Of a stretch of 59,067 bases of DNA, positions 50,546 through 58,949 are shown piece by piece. The translations under genes were made by a program, and so were the position numbers. Every line of letters starts with the position of its first letter. The stretch's first letter is position 1. Origin of the DNA: RGIG8709 sp045575975 (lineage in GTDB: Bacteria; Bacillota; Clostridia; Monoglobales; Monoglobaceae); NCBI GenBank assembly GCA_045575975.1, contig JAZNFO010000039.1, positions 1 through 59,067 of the forward strand, in the 5' to 3' direction. The notes below the pieces were generated by a model. It ran no database searches and had not been told where the DNA came from. It was given only the letters and a program-made list of their open reading frames with translations.

Positions 50546-51151
50546 ATGATAATAAAAAGAACAGCAAATGCTGGAGTTTTGATAAAAACAGAAAATGTAA
50601 GCATCTTGCTGGATGGGGTATGTGAAGAACTTTTGCCCTATGAGAAAACACCATATGATATAAAGGAGGAGCTAATATTAGCTCCTCCTCATATTATTGC
50701 ATTTTCTCACAGGCATAAGGATCATTATTCAGGGGATTTTGTAAAAAAAGTTAAAGCACCTGTAATTACTCCGGAAAGTGAGAAAAAAGATTTTCCGGAA
50801 TACGGTTTTTTCTCAGTAGAAACAAGACACATTGGAAAAAATGATGTAGCCCATCAAAGCTTTGTGTTTGAGGGAGAAAAATGTGTGTGGCTTATGGGAG
50901 ATGCATCTCCTGTTTATCTGGAAAAAATGAAAGATTTCAAAAAGCCTGAAATTTTAATTGTTCCGTATGCTTATGCTATAACAAAATCAGCATGGGAGAA
51001 GACTTTGAGTCTGGGAGCAGAAAAAATCATTCTTTTGCATATGCCAAAGCGGGAAATGGATGAAATGAAGCTTTGGGAGACGGTTGAAAGTGTAACAGCT
51101 GGAAGTGAAAATCTGATTATTCCCGGACTCAAAGAATCAATAATTTTGTGA
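50546..51151 (+). CDS. Metallo-beta-lactamase-fold hydrolase
   Basis: A 201-residue protein with the metal motif HRHKDH in AFSHRHKDHYSGDF, a strand-rich UlaG-like layout and a later WLMGDASPVYL that supplies the third-site aspartate. Small MBL-fold members of this kind are metal-dependent hydrolases of unknown substrate. It starts on the base after the E1 stop, so it is translationally coupled to the PDH operon; a link to that pathway is inference only. A terminator follows. Confidence 0.8.
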   Translation: MIIKRTANAGVLIKTENVSILLDGVCEELLPYEKTPYDIKEELILAPPHIIAFSHRHKDHYSGDFVKKVKAPVITPESEKKDFPEYGFFSVETRHIGKNDVAHQSFVFEGEKCVWLMGDASPVYLEKMKDFKKPEILIVPYAYAITKSAWEKTLSLGAEKIILLHMPKREMDEMKLWETVESVTAGSENLIIPGLKESIIL

Positions 51152-51186
51152 AAATACAACATTTATTTGTTGTATTTTTTATTTTT
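51152..51186 (+). terminator. Terminator of the PDH operon
   Basis: Stem AAATACAACA/TGTTGTATTT followed by a T-rich run, directly after the MBL gene. Confidence 0.88.
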
Positions 51187-51199
51187 ATTCAATAGTTCC

Positions 51200-51228
51200 T
51201 TGACTTTTGAGTTTTCAAGATGTATTAT
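51200..51228 (+). promoter_or_regulatory. Promoter of the antiporter gene
   Basis: TTGACT, 17 bp, TATTAT, 39 bp before the start. Confidence 0.75.
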
Positions 51229-51266
51229 TATTGTAGAAAAATATAGACTTAGAATGGAGACTTATT

Positions 51267-52571
51267 ATGAACACATTATTATCAGTTTCGATTGCCCTTT
51301 TAGCAGGGCTTTTAATGACAAGAGTATTTAAACCTTTGAAGCTTCCGTCGGTTACTGCGTACTTAATTGCAGGTGTGCTTATCGGACCATATTGTCTTGG
51401 TGCAATAGGGTTTGAAGGTATAGGTTTCAGCTCTCACGATGCAGTTGCAAGACTTTCAGTGGTATCTGAGGTTGCACTTGGATTTATTGCTTTTTCTATC
51501 GGTAATGAATTCAGAGCAGAGGATTTGAAAAAAATAGGTAAGCAAGCACTTGTAATAGGTATATTTCAGGCAATAGTTGCAACAATTCTTGTAGATATTG
51601 CACTTTATGCTCTTCATCTTATTATGCCTGATAAAATAAGTTTATCTCAGGTTTTAATCCTTGGCGCAATAGCAACTGCAACGGCTCCTGCAGCAACACT
51701 TATGGTTGTCCGTCAGTACAAGGCAAAGGGCGAACTTACAAGCCTTTTACTTCCAATAGTTGCTCTTGATGATGCCGTTGGTCTTATTGTATTTGCGATA
51801 TCTTTTGGTGTTGCAAAAAGCCTTATGCTTGGAAATATTGATATGATTTCTATTGTCGTAAATCCTCTTGTAGAAATTGTATGTTCACTGACACTTGGTG
51901 CTATAATGGGGTGGATACTTACTCAGCTTGAAAAGTTCTTTAATTCAAACACAAACCGTCTTAATATGACAATTGCTTTTGTGTTCTTAACGGTTTCACT
52001 TTCGATGCTTGATTTTCATATAGGACCTGTTCATATCAGCTTTTCATCTCTTCTTGTTTGTATGATGCTTGGAACAGTTTTCTGTAATATTTGTTCTCTT
52101 TCTCATGATCTTATGGAGGGTGCAGATAAATGGACATCACCGCTTTTTGCACTTTTCTTTGTTATAAGCGGTGCAGAGCTTGAGCTTGGCGTGTTCACAG
52201 AAGGGGCAATAGTTTTAATCGGTGTTGTTTATATATTGTTCCGTTCTTTGGGTAAATATGTTGGTACATATATCAGTGCAAAGGCTACCAGCTGTTCACC
52301 TAATGTTTGCAAATATCTTGGTATAACACTTCTTCCACAGGCAGGTGTTGCTCTTGGAATGTGTGCAACTGCAATGCAAATCGGAAGTCAGGGAAATCTG
52401 ATAAGAAATATAACATTATTTGCTGTTTTGATATATGAACTTGTAGGTCCGCTTCTTACAAGACAGGCTCTTACTGCATCAGGAGATATCAAACCTATGT
52501 CTGATGAGGTGAAGATGCGTCGTCATACTAAACTTATGGAAGCTGAAAAGAGAAAAGAGAATTCAAAATAA
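51267..52571 (+). CDS. Cation:proton antiporter (CPA2 family)
   Basis: A 434-residue membrane protein with about 12-13 helices and the CPA2 layout: GPYCLG after helix 1, an acidic ion-binding region in LDDAVGLIVFA, and the late EL motif SGAELELG. It lacks the cytosolic TrkA-N (KTN) domain of KefB/KefC, so it is closer to plain sodium or potassium/proton exchangers. Own promoter; the next gene starts 35 bp on. Confidence 0.87.
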   Translation: MNTLLSVSIALLAGLLMTRVFKPLKLPSVTAYLIAGVLIGPYCLGAIGFEGIGFSSHDAVARLSVVSEVALGFIAFSIGNEFRAEDLKKIGKQALVIGIFQAIVATILVDIALYALHLIMPDKISLSQVLILGAIATATAPAATLMVVRQYKAKGELTSLLLPIVALDDAVGLIVFAISFGVAKSLMLGNIDMISIVVNPLVEIVCSLTLGAIMGWILTQLEKFFNSNTNRLNMTIAFVFLTVSLSMLDFHIGPVHISFSSLLVCMMLGTVFCNICSLSHDLMEGADKWTSPLFALFFVISGAELELGVFTEGAIVLIGVVYILFRSLGKYVGTYISAKATSCSPNVCKYLGITLLPQAGVALGMCATAMQIGSQGNLIRNITLFAVLIYELVGPLLTRQALTASGDIKPMSDEVKMRRHTKLMEAEKRKENSK

Positions 52572-52606
52572 AATTAATTTGATAAATCGTTTCAGGAGGT
52601 GCTTTA

Positions 52607-54880
52607 ATGAATATTTTAATGGCAACAATGCAGCTTGATATAGGCGGAGCGGAAACACATATTGTTGAGCTTTCAAAAGCTCTTAAGAAAATAGGTGTAA
52701 ATGTCAGTGTGGCATCCCGTGGCGGAGCATATGAAAAAGAACTTCTGGATGCAGGTATTAAGCATTATAAAGTGCCTCTCAATTCAAAAAGCTTCAAAAA
52801 TATGTATCAGTCTTATAGAACACTGAAACATATTATTAAAAATAATGATTTTGATGTTATTCACGCTCATGCAAGAATTCCCGCATTTATACTGGGAAAA
52901 CTTCAGAGGAGAATGGGCTTTAAAATGGTAACAACTGCCCATTGGGTTTTCAATACAAAATTTCCCTTGAACCTTTTAACAAACTGGGGAGAGAGAAGTC
53001 TTGCGGTAAGTGATGATATAAAAAATTATCTTATAGATAACTATGGAATAAGAGAAGATAATATCAGGGTAACCATAAATGGTATTGACACAGAGAAATT
53101 TTCAAGTGATGCAGATTATTCTGAAATAAAGAAGGAATTTGGTCTTGAAGACGGTAAAACAAGAATAGTCTATGTAAGCCGAATGGATGTTGACAGGAGC
53201 TATGCGGCTCATAAGCTTATAGAAATAACTCCCGAGCTTGACGAGAAAATTGATAATCTTGAAATAGTGATTGTAGGCGGCGGAAATGATTTTGATAATA
53301 TCAAAAAAGAAGCAGATGCTGTTTGCGAAAAACTTGGGAAAAAGGTTATTATCACAACGGGAAGCAGAACTGATATAAATAAATTCACCGCAAGTGCAGA
53401 TATATTTATAGGGGTAAGCCGTGCAGCACTTGAGGCTATGGCTTGCGAAAAACCGTCCATTATTGCAGGAAATGAAGGTTATATCGGTATTTTCGACGAG
53501 GAAAAGCTGGCAGTTTCCATTGACACAAATTTCTGTTGCCGTGGATGTGAAGAAACAACGGCGGAAGTTTTGAAAAGAGATGTTTTAAAGCTTCTTGAAA
53601 ATAAAGACGATGAATATTTAAAAAGACTTGGAAAATATTCAAGAGATACGGTTGATAAATTCTATTCTGTTGTTACTATGGCAGAGGATGCTCTTAAGAT
53701 GTACATTTCTGTTATTAAGGGCAGTAAAATAAATCTCGTAAGAGACGAAGAATTTAAAACAATTGATGATTATATTAAATCTGAATTTAAAAATAAAAGT
53801 GTTATGATTTCAGGATACTATGGCTTCAGGAACAGCGGGGATGACTCAATTCTTGCGGGGATGGTGTCAGAGCTGAGAGAAAAGTGTCCTGGAATAAATA
53901 TAAATGTCCTTTCCAAAAATCCCAAAGAGACTGCAATGATTTATGGTGTTAAAGCCGTAAACAGATTAAATATCCCGAAAATATATAGTCTTCTTGGTAG
54001 ACAGGATTTGTTTATAAGCGGGGGCGGAAGTCTTTTGCAGGATGTAACAAGCAGCAAGTCGCTTCTTTATTATCTGTTTATAATCAAGCTTGCAACTTTA
54101 AGGAGAGTGAAAACCTATATATATGCAAATGGTATAGGCCCTGTTGTTAAAGAAAAAAACAGAATTCGTGTTAAAAATCTCCTGAATAAAGTTGATATGA
54201 TAACTTTGAGGGATGAAGCTTCCTTGAAAGAACTTAAAAATATGGGAGTTACAACTGATGCAAAAGTTACAGCAGACCCTGTTTTCACACTTGTTCCCGA
54301 GAAAAAGGAGGAAACAGAAAAGTTTCTTTTGTCAAATGGACTTGAAGGCGGAGAAAAATATTTTGTTGTTTCTGTTCGTCCGTGGAAGGATGAAAAGGAA
54401 GACTTCGCGCAAAATATTGCAGAATTTTGTAACACAGCCGCAGAAAAATATGGACTTGTACCCGTAATTCTCGCTATGCAGCCAAGTCACGACAGCGAAC
54501 TTTCAAAAGAGGTTTGCATGGGAATAAATGGTAAACATATATTGCTTAATAAAAGCCTTTCATATAACAGACTTTTGGGAATTCTTGATAATGCGGAATT
54601 TTGTGTAGCTATGAGACTCCACACCCTTATTTATTCAGTTAAAACAGGAACACCAGCTATCGGAATTTCTTATGACCCGAAAGTTGAGGGGGTTCTTAAT
54701 TATGCAGGGCAGGATATGAGCGTTAAAGTCAGCGAAGTTACAGATGATGTTCTTCATGAGTATGCAGATAAAGTGGTGGCTGAAAAAGAAGAAATTATTG
54801 CATATGTTGCAAATCGTTCAGAAGAGCTTACAAAGCTTGCCGAAAAAAATGCAGAAATTGCAAAAGAAATAATTGGATAA
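52607..54880 (+). CDS. csaB: Glycosyltransferase family 4-CsaB pyruvyl transferase fusion
   Basis: A two-domain, 757-residue protein. Residues about 1-375 form a GT4 glycosyltransferase (MQLDIGGAETHIVELSKAL, HAHARIPAFI, NGIDTEKFS, a C-terminal EALACEKP-like ALEAMACEKPSII donor site). Residues about 398-757 form a polysaccharide pyruvyl transferase (ISGYYGFRNSGDDSIL, SGGGSLLQDVTS, MRLHTLIYSVKTGTPAIG). CsaB adds ketal pyruvate to the secondary wall polymer to which SLH domains bind. Joining polymer-sugar transfer with pyruvylation in one chain would couple the steps. An SLH protein gene lies 2 kb downstream. ATG after CAGGAGG. Confidence 0.9.
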   Translation: MNILMATMQLDIGGAETHIVELSKALKKIGVNVSVASRGGAYEKELLDAGIKHYKVPLNSKSFKNMYQSYRTLKHIIKNNDFDVIHAHARIPAFILGKLQRRMGFKMVTTAHWVFNTKFPLNLLTNWGERSLAVSDDIKNYLIDNYGIREDNIRVTINGIDTEKFSSDADYSEIKKEFGLEDGKTRIVYVSRMDVDRSYAAHKLIEITPELDEKIDNLEIVIVGGGNDFDNIKKEADAVCEKLGKKVIITTGSRTDINKFTASADIFIGVSRAALEAMACEKPSIIAGNEGYIGIFDEEKLAVSIDTNFCCRGCEETTAEVLKRDVLKLLENKDDEYLKRLGKYSRDTVDKFYSVVTMAEDALKMYISVIKGSKINLVRDEEFKTIDDYIKSEFKNKSVMISGYYGFRNSGDDSILAGMVSELREKCPGININVLSKNPKETAMIYGVKAVNRLNIPKIYSLLGRQDLFISGGGSLLQDVTSSKSLLYYLFIIKLATLRRVKTYIYANGIGPVVKEKNRIRVKNLLNKVDMITLRDEASLKELKNMGVTTDAKVTADPVFTLVPEKKEETEKFLLSNGLEGGEKYFVVSVRPWKDEKEDFAQNIAEFCNTAAEKYGLVPVILAMQPSHDSELSKEVCMGINGKHILLNKSLSYNRLLGILDNAEFCVAMRLHTLIYSVKTGTPAIGISYDPKVEGVLNYAGQDMSVKVSEVTDDVLHEYADKVVAEKEEIIAYVANRSEELTKLAEKNAEIAKEIIG

Positions 54881-54891
54881 AAAAATCTGTA

Positions 54892-54920
54892 TTGACTTTA
54901 TTTTTTAAATATAATATAAT
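54892..54920 (+). promoter_or_regulatory. Promoter of guaA
   Basis: TTGACT, 17 bp, TATAAT, 33 bp before the start. There is no room for a purine riboswitch. Confidence 0.8.
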
Positions 54921-54953
54921 GTATAGAAAACATACAAGTAGGAGGACTAAGTT

Positions 54954-55934
54954 ATGGAAAAAATCAAACGCCCTGAAACTATGGAGCGTATAACCACAAA
55001 AGAATTGGCAGATAAATTTATTGAAGAACAGGTTATGGAAGTCCGTGCCCAGGTGGGGGATAAAAAGGTGCTTCTTGCTTTGTCAGGCGGTGTTGATTCG
55101 TCTGTTGTTGCAGCTCTTTTGATAAAGGCTATTGGAAAACAGCTTGTATGTGTTCATGTGAACCATGGACTTATGAGAAAAGGTGAAAGCGAAGAGGTTA
55201 TTGAAGTATTTCAGAATCAGCTTGATGCAAATCTTATATATATTGATGCAACAGATCGTTTTCTTGATAAGCTTGTAGATGTGGACAAGCCTGAAGAAAA
55301 GCGTAAAATTATCGGCGGAGAATTTATTGAGGTGTTCAATGAAGAAGCAAAAAAACTTGATGATATAGATTTTCTCGCACAGGGAACAATTTATCCCGAT
55401 ATTCTTGAAAGTGACGGCGTAAAAGCGCATCATAATGTTGGCGGACTTCCTGAGGATATGAAATTTGAACTTGTTGAACCTGTTCGTCTTTTATATAAGG
55501 ATGAAGTTCGTGTTGTAGGCAAAGCTCTTGGACTTCCGTCTTCGATGGTTGACCGTCAGCCATTCCCGGGACCGGGACTTGGCGTTCGCTGCCTTGGTGC
55601 AATTACTCGTGATAGACTAAATGCTCTCCGTGAAGCAGATGCAATCCTTCGTGAAGAATTTGATAAATGCGGACTGGCAAAAACCGTATGGCAGTATTTT
55701 ATTGCAGTTCCCGATATGAAGAGTGTTGGTGTGAGAAATGATAAACGCTATGAAGGATGGCCGGCAATCATTCGTGCCGTAAACACAACCGATGCAATGA
55801 CAGCAACAATCGAAGAAATTCCATATGAAGTTCTTCATAAAATTACAAACCGTATCACAGCGGAAGTTGAAGGCATCAACCGTGTTCTATTAGACTTAAC
55901 ACCAAAGCCGGTTGCCACAATCGAGTGGGAATAA
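54954..55934 (+). CDS. guaA: GMP synthase, ATP-pyrophosphatase subunit only
   Basis: Converts XMP to GMP after guaB. At 326 residues it has the PP-loop ALSGGVDSSVVA, the XMP-binding RQPFPGPGLGVR and the dimerisation domain ending KPVATIEWE, but no glutamine amidotransferase domain. Usual bacterial GuaA is about 510 residues with that domain at the N-terminus. The enzyme therefore needs ammonia or a separate glutaminase subunit, as in archaea and some Clostridia; none is in the window. Own promoter and terminator. Confidence 0.93.
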   Translation: MEKIKRPETMERITTKELADKFIEEQVMEVRAQVGDKKVLLALSGGVDSSVVAALLIKAIGKQLVCVHVNHGLMRKGESEEVIEVFQNQLDANLIYIDATDRFLDKLVDVDKPEEKRKIIGGEFIEVFNEEAKKLDDIDFLAQGTIYPDILESDGVKAHHNVGGLPEDMKFELVEPVRLLYKDEVRVVGKALGLPSSMVDRQPFPGPGLGVRCLGAITRDRLNALREADAILREEFDKCGLAKTVWQYFIAVPDMKSVGVRNDKRYEGWPAIIRAVNTTDAMTATIEEIPYEVLHKITNRITAEVEGINRVLLDLTPKPVATIEWE

Positions 55935-55961
55935 GCGATTTATTATAAGATAACAAAAACG

Positions 55962-55998
55962 AGTCTCCGGATAGAGTTTCCGGAGACTATTTTTTTTA
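55962..55998 (+). terminator. Terminator of guaA (also faces merR)
   Basis: Stem AGTCTCCGGA/TCCGGAGACT followed by T8. Confidence 0.9.
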
Positions 55999-56001
55999 TT
56001 T

Positions 56002-56763
56002 TTATTCAACTATTGCAATTATCTGAGTAATAAATTTGGTCGTATCTTTGTGTTGTGGAGGTCCTTCAAGATAAAGATTACGGAATATACCCGACAGTTT
56101 TAAGTTGTTTTCTTTTGCATACATAAGAAGTCTTTTTCGTGCTTCGGGAATATCTTCGTATGCTCCGTGATGGAAAAAGGAAATTGCTTTGAGAGAGGGA
56201 ATGTGTATGACATATTCTCCTTCACTCTTGGACGGAACAGCAACACAATATGAAACCTGTTCGGGAGTATCTTTGTGATATTCAGTAAAATACATGCGTC
56301 TTGTTGTATCGGTCCCATGTTTTCTCATTGCTTCAAGCGCTGTGTTCCGCAGTAGATTTGTTTTATCTGCAATGGTTGCGGAGTTATATGTACGGCAGTA
56401 AACCGCTTGTGGCTCAATTGTAATATCTTTAATAGTGTCGCGCTGATTATAGGCTCTCTCCCTCAGCTTCTCTATTGTGAGATTAAGTTCATCTCTCATA
56501 GTCTCAAGCCTTTTTATCATTGGGTGCAAATCAGAAGAATCACTAAAATATTCACTTATTTCATTCAGGGAAAGACCCAAATCCTGAAAAATACGAATTG
56601 TGCGAATTTGAGTAAAACTGTCAATAGTGTAGTAGCGGTTCCCTGTTGCGCCATCTTTTTTGTCAGGCTTTATAAGACCCTTTGCCTCATAATTCAATAT
56701 TGTTTTTCTTGTTATACCGACAGCTTTTGCAACCTCTCCGATGGAAAATAAATTCTTATCCAT
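56002..56763 (-). CDS. MerR-family regulator with GyrI-like effector domain
   Basis: A 253-residue regulator. The N-terminal MerR winged HTH (FSIGEVAKAVGITRKTILNYE) leads to a coiled dimerisation helix (LETMRDELNLTIEKLRE, about 75-105) and a C-terminal GyrI-like/BmrR-type small-molecule domain (about 110-253). The ATG at 56763 with GAGG upstream is chosen over the longer ORF start, whose extra 44 residues overlap the promoter region. It is divergent from the SLH gene, whose promoter has a 19-bp spacer with a dyad, the target architecture of MerR activators. Confidence 0.92.
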   Translation of the reverse strand: MDKNLFSIGEVAKAVGITRKTILNYEAKGLIKPDKKDGATGNRYYTIDSFTQIRTIRIFQDLGLSLNEISEYFSDSSDLHPMIKRLETMRDELNLTIEKLRERAYNQRDTIKDITIEPQAVYCRTYNSATIADKTNLLRNTALEAMRKHGTDTTRRMYFTEYHKDTPEQVSYCVAVPSKSEGEYVIHIPSLKAISFFHHGAYEDIPEARKRLLMYAKENNLKLSGIFRNLYLEGPPQHKDTTKFITQIIAIVE

Positions 56764-56807
56764 AAAAACATCCTCGTTTAAATATTTATAAATTTTTAAA
56801 AAAACTA

Positions 56808-56838
56808 TTGCATCGTACCTTGGGGTACGGTGTATACT
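56808..56838 (+). promoter_or_regulatory. MerR-type promoter of the SLH protein operon
   Basis: TTGCAT, a 19-bp spacer, then TATACT. The spacer contains the dyad CGTACC-TTGG-GGTACG (56814-56829). Overlong 19-bp spacers with a central dyad are the signature of promoters twisted into activity by MerR proteins. Confidence 0.85.
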
Positions 56839-56839
56839 T

Positions 56840-56868
56840 ATTATAATACATAATAAGTATTTTTTCAA
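56840..56868 (-). promoter_or_regulatory. Promoter of the merR gene
   Basis: On the minus strand TTGAAA, 17 bp, TATAAT. Its start site would fall on the -10 of the SLH promoter, so binding at the dyad should also affect merR transcription. Confidence 0.7.
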
Positions 56869-56919
56869 GATATAGAAAAAATACTTTGTTATCAAATTTT
56901 TATCAGGAGGATAGAAAAA

Positions 56920-58314
56920 ATGAAAGGAAAGAAATTTTTAAGTTTATTGTTATGTCTTTGTGTGTTTGGCACAATGATGTCTGTTACTGCATTTGCTGCA
57001 GCAACTGACATTTCGGTTACATCGGCTAATTATTTTGAAAACGGCGATGTGAAAAGCCTTAACATCAACTTTGGCTGGGACACAGCATCTGCCAGCAGCC
57101 GTATGACAGTTATGACAGAACGCTTGCGTTCCGAGGGAGAAGCGGGAACTGATAAATACTATGGTGATTTTACAGACCTTGGGTATTACGGAAGAGCTTT
57201 CGGCTCATGGGATGAGGTCCTTGCTAACAGTGAAAAATTTGGTATGCTTTATTATACTGATGAGCATAAGATGAGTTATGACCAAACAAATACTTTATCT
57301 CTCTACTTTGAAGAGGGTGATATTTCTATGAATGTTGACAGAACCTATTATTTGTATCTTTGGACATACTATGGAGGACATTATTATCCCGATAATCTCT
57401 TTATGGTTCTTCAGGTAAAGAATGGCGTATTTCAGTTTGCCTCTGCTAAGGGTCGTAATGACTACGGAAAATTTACAGTTCTTAAAGGCGGGGTAGCAAC
57501 TACTCCTGAATTTAAGGATGTAAAAAAAGCGGATTATTTCTTTGAACCTGTAAATTGGGCAGTTGAAAAGGGTATCACTAATGGAATGAGTCAAACTGAA
57601 TTTGCACCAAATGCAACATGTACCCGTGCACAGATTTTAACATTTCTCTGGCGTGCTGCAGGGTCACCGGAGCCATCAATTAGCAATCCCTATAATGATG
57701 TGAAATCAAGCGATTATTTCTATAAAGTAGCACTTTGGGCAAAGGAAAAGGGTGTTTATAACCCGGGCGGTTCCACATTCGGACCAAACGAACTTTGTAC
57801 CCGTGCTTCAACTGTTGAGTATTTCTGGCGTTTTGCAGGTTCTATTTCAGAAATCAGAGTTCCGTTTTCTGATGTTGCAGAAGGCAGCGAGCTTGACAAG
57901 GCTGTTTCATGGGCTGTAAGAAAAGGTATCACCAATGGTGCGGGCGGAACTGCTTTTTCACCTGATACAACATGCACCCGTGCACAGATTGTAACTTTCT
58001 TGCATCGTTTTTATGTAACACCGCTTGATAATAAGGAGCTTATAACAAGCCTAACAAAAGCGGCAACACAGACAGTAACAAGCATGGAGCTTGACCCGAT
58101 TCCCTCAGAAGATTATACAACACATCCTGACTGGTATGGTTCACTGACTCCTGCATATAAAATGAGCGATGAGCGTCTTTTGGCAGAGTATGAAAATATT
58201 CAGAGAGTAATTGAAGATTATCGCAATCGTGATATATATATGAGCGATGGGCCTTATTCTCGTGAACTTGATTTGTGGTCAGAAGCAAGCAGACGCGGAC
58301 TTCTTGATGAATAA
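56920..58314 (+). CDS. SLH-domain surface protein
   Basis: An exported wall-bound protein of 464 residues. It has a signal peptide (about 1-27, ending TAFAA), a beta-rich N-terminal region of unknown type (about 30-195) with many Tyr/Asp, three SLH domains (about 197-250, 258-310, 315-370) with TRAQ, TRAS and TRAQ motifs, and an alpha-helical C-terminal tail. SLH trimers bind pyruvylated wall polymer made by CsaB, encoded 2 kb upstream. Expression is probably induced by the divergent MerR. ATG after CAGGAGG. Confidence 0.93.
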   Translation: MKGKKFLSLLLCLCVFGTMMSVTAFAAATDISVTSANYFENGDVKSLNINFGWDTASASSRMTVMTERLRSEGEAGTDKYYGDFTDLGYYGRAFGSWDEVLANSEKFGMLYYTDEHKMSYDQTNTLSLYFEEGDISMNVDRTYYLYLWTYYGGHYYPDNLFMVLQVKNGVFQFASAKGRNDYGKFTVLKGGVATTPEFKDVKKADYFFEPVNWAVEKGITNGMSQTEFAPNATCTRAQILTFLWRAAGSPEPSISNPYNDVKSSDYFYKVALWAKEKGVYNPGGSTFGPNELCTRASTVEYFWRFAGSISEIRVPFSDVAEGSELDKAVSWAVRKGITNGAGGTAFSPDTTCTRAQIVTFLHRFYVTPLDNKELITSLTKAATQTVTSMELDPIPSEDYTTHPDWYGSLTPAYKMSDERLLAEYENIQRVIEDYRNRDIYMSDGPYSRELDLWSEASRRGLLDE

Positions 58315-58331
58315 AACGTAGAGATTGTATT

Positions 58332-58811
58332 ATGAAAAAAATATTAGCTATTTTACTTACGGCAGTTATGTCAGTTACACTTCTGGCAGGCTGCAGCGAC
58401 CCTGTTTATGATGACCTTTCTAATTTTTTGAATGTTGAGATGAAGGATGTTAATGCTGATTATGTAAAGCTTACCGAAGAGGTAGCAACATGGAGCAATA
58501 TTGAAGACGACGCACATCTTGCAGAAAACATTGAAAAAGTGGTTCTTCCACTTGTGGATGGTTCACTTACAAAGCTTAAAGATATAAATCCTGCAACTGA
58601 TGAAGTAAAAGCACTCAAGATAAAATATGTTATGGTAATGGATGTATATAAAAAAGGGTTTGAGGCTCTTCTCGAGGGTTGTAAAACTCAGGACGAAGCA
58701 ACAATCAATGCAGGAAATGAAAGTATTGAAGAAGCACTTAAGCTATTAGATGAATATAACAAGGGTTTGGAAGAATTGGCAAAAGAACACGGTGCAGAAA
58801 TTGAATATTAA
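58332..58811 (+). CDS. Putative lipoprotein, helical
   Basis: A 159-residue protein with signal peptide and lipobox LLAGC (Cys21), so it should be membrane-anchored outside the cell. The mature part is acidic and helical (LKDINPATDEVKALKIKYVMVMD, EALKLLDEYNKGLEELAKE), resembling four-helix-bundle lipoproteins with no assigned ligand. It lies 17 bp after the SLH gene and ends with a strong terminator, so it belongs to the MerR-controlled unit. Confidence 0.85.
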   Translation: MKKILAILLTAVMSVTLLAGCSDPVYDDLSNFLNVEMKDVNADYVKLTEEVATWSNIEDDAHLAENIEKVVLPLVDGSLTKLKDINPATDEVKALKIKYVMVMDVYKKGFEALLEGCKTQDEATINAGNESIEEALKLLDEYNKGLEELAKEHGAEIEY

Positions 58812-58824
58812 AATTCAATGTTTG

Positions 58825-58857
58825 AAAAAAGGGAAAGAGAACTTCTTTCCCTTTTTT
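58825..58857 (+). terminator. Terminator of the SLH-lipoprotein operon
   Basis: Stem AAAAAAGGGAAAG/CTTTCCCTTTTTT with a 7-nt loop and trailing T-run. Confidence 0.92.
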
Positions 58858-58888
58858 GTGTTTAAAACAAGCTAAAATATGAGGAATA

Positions 58889-58917
58889 TTGACTTTTACA
58901 GTGCTTGGTGATACAAT
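58889..58917 (+). promoter_or_regulatory. Promoter of the final partial gene
   Basis: TTGACT, 17 bp, TACAAT, 32 bp before the start codon. Confidence 0.75.
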
Positions 58918-58949
58918 AAATGTAAAAATTCAATCTTGGGAGTAGCAAA

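Noticed and set aside
54881..54953. Purine riboswitch ahead of guaA
   Set aside because: Too short for the aptamer and no conserved core; the same is true upstream of guaB.
56764..56895. 44-residue N-terminal extension of the MerR protein
   Set aside because: It spans the divergent promoters and operator dyad, is hydrophobic and unlike the family; the ATG at 56763 has a ribosome site.
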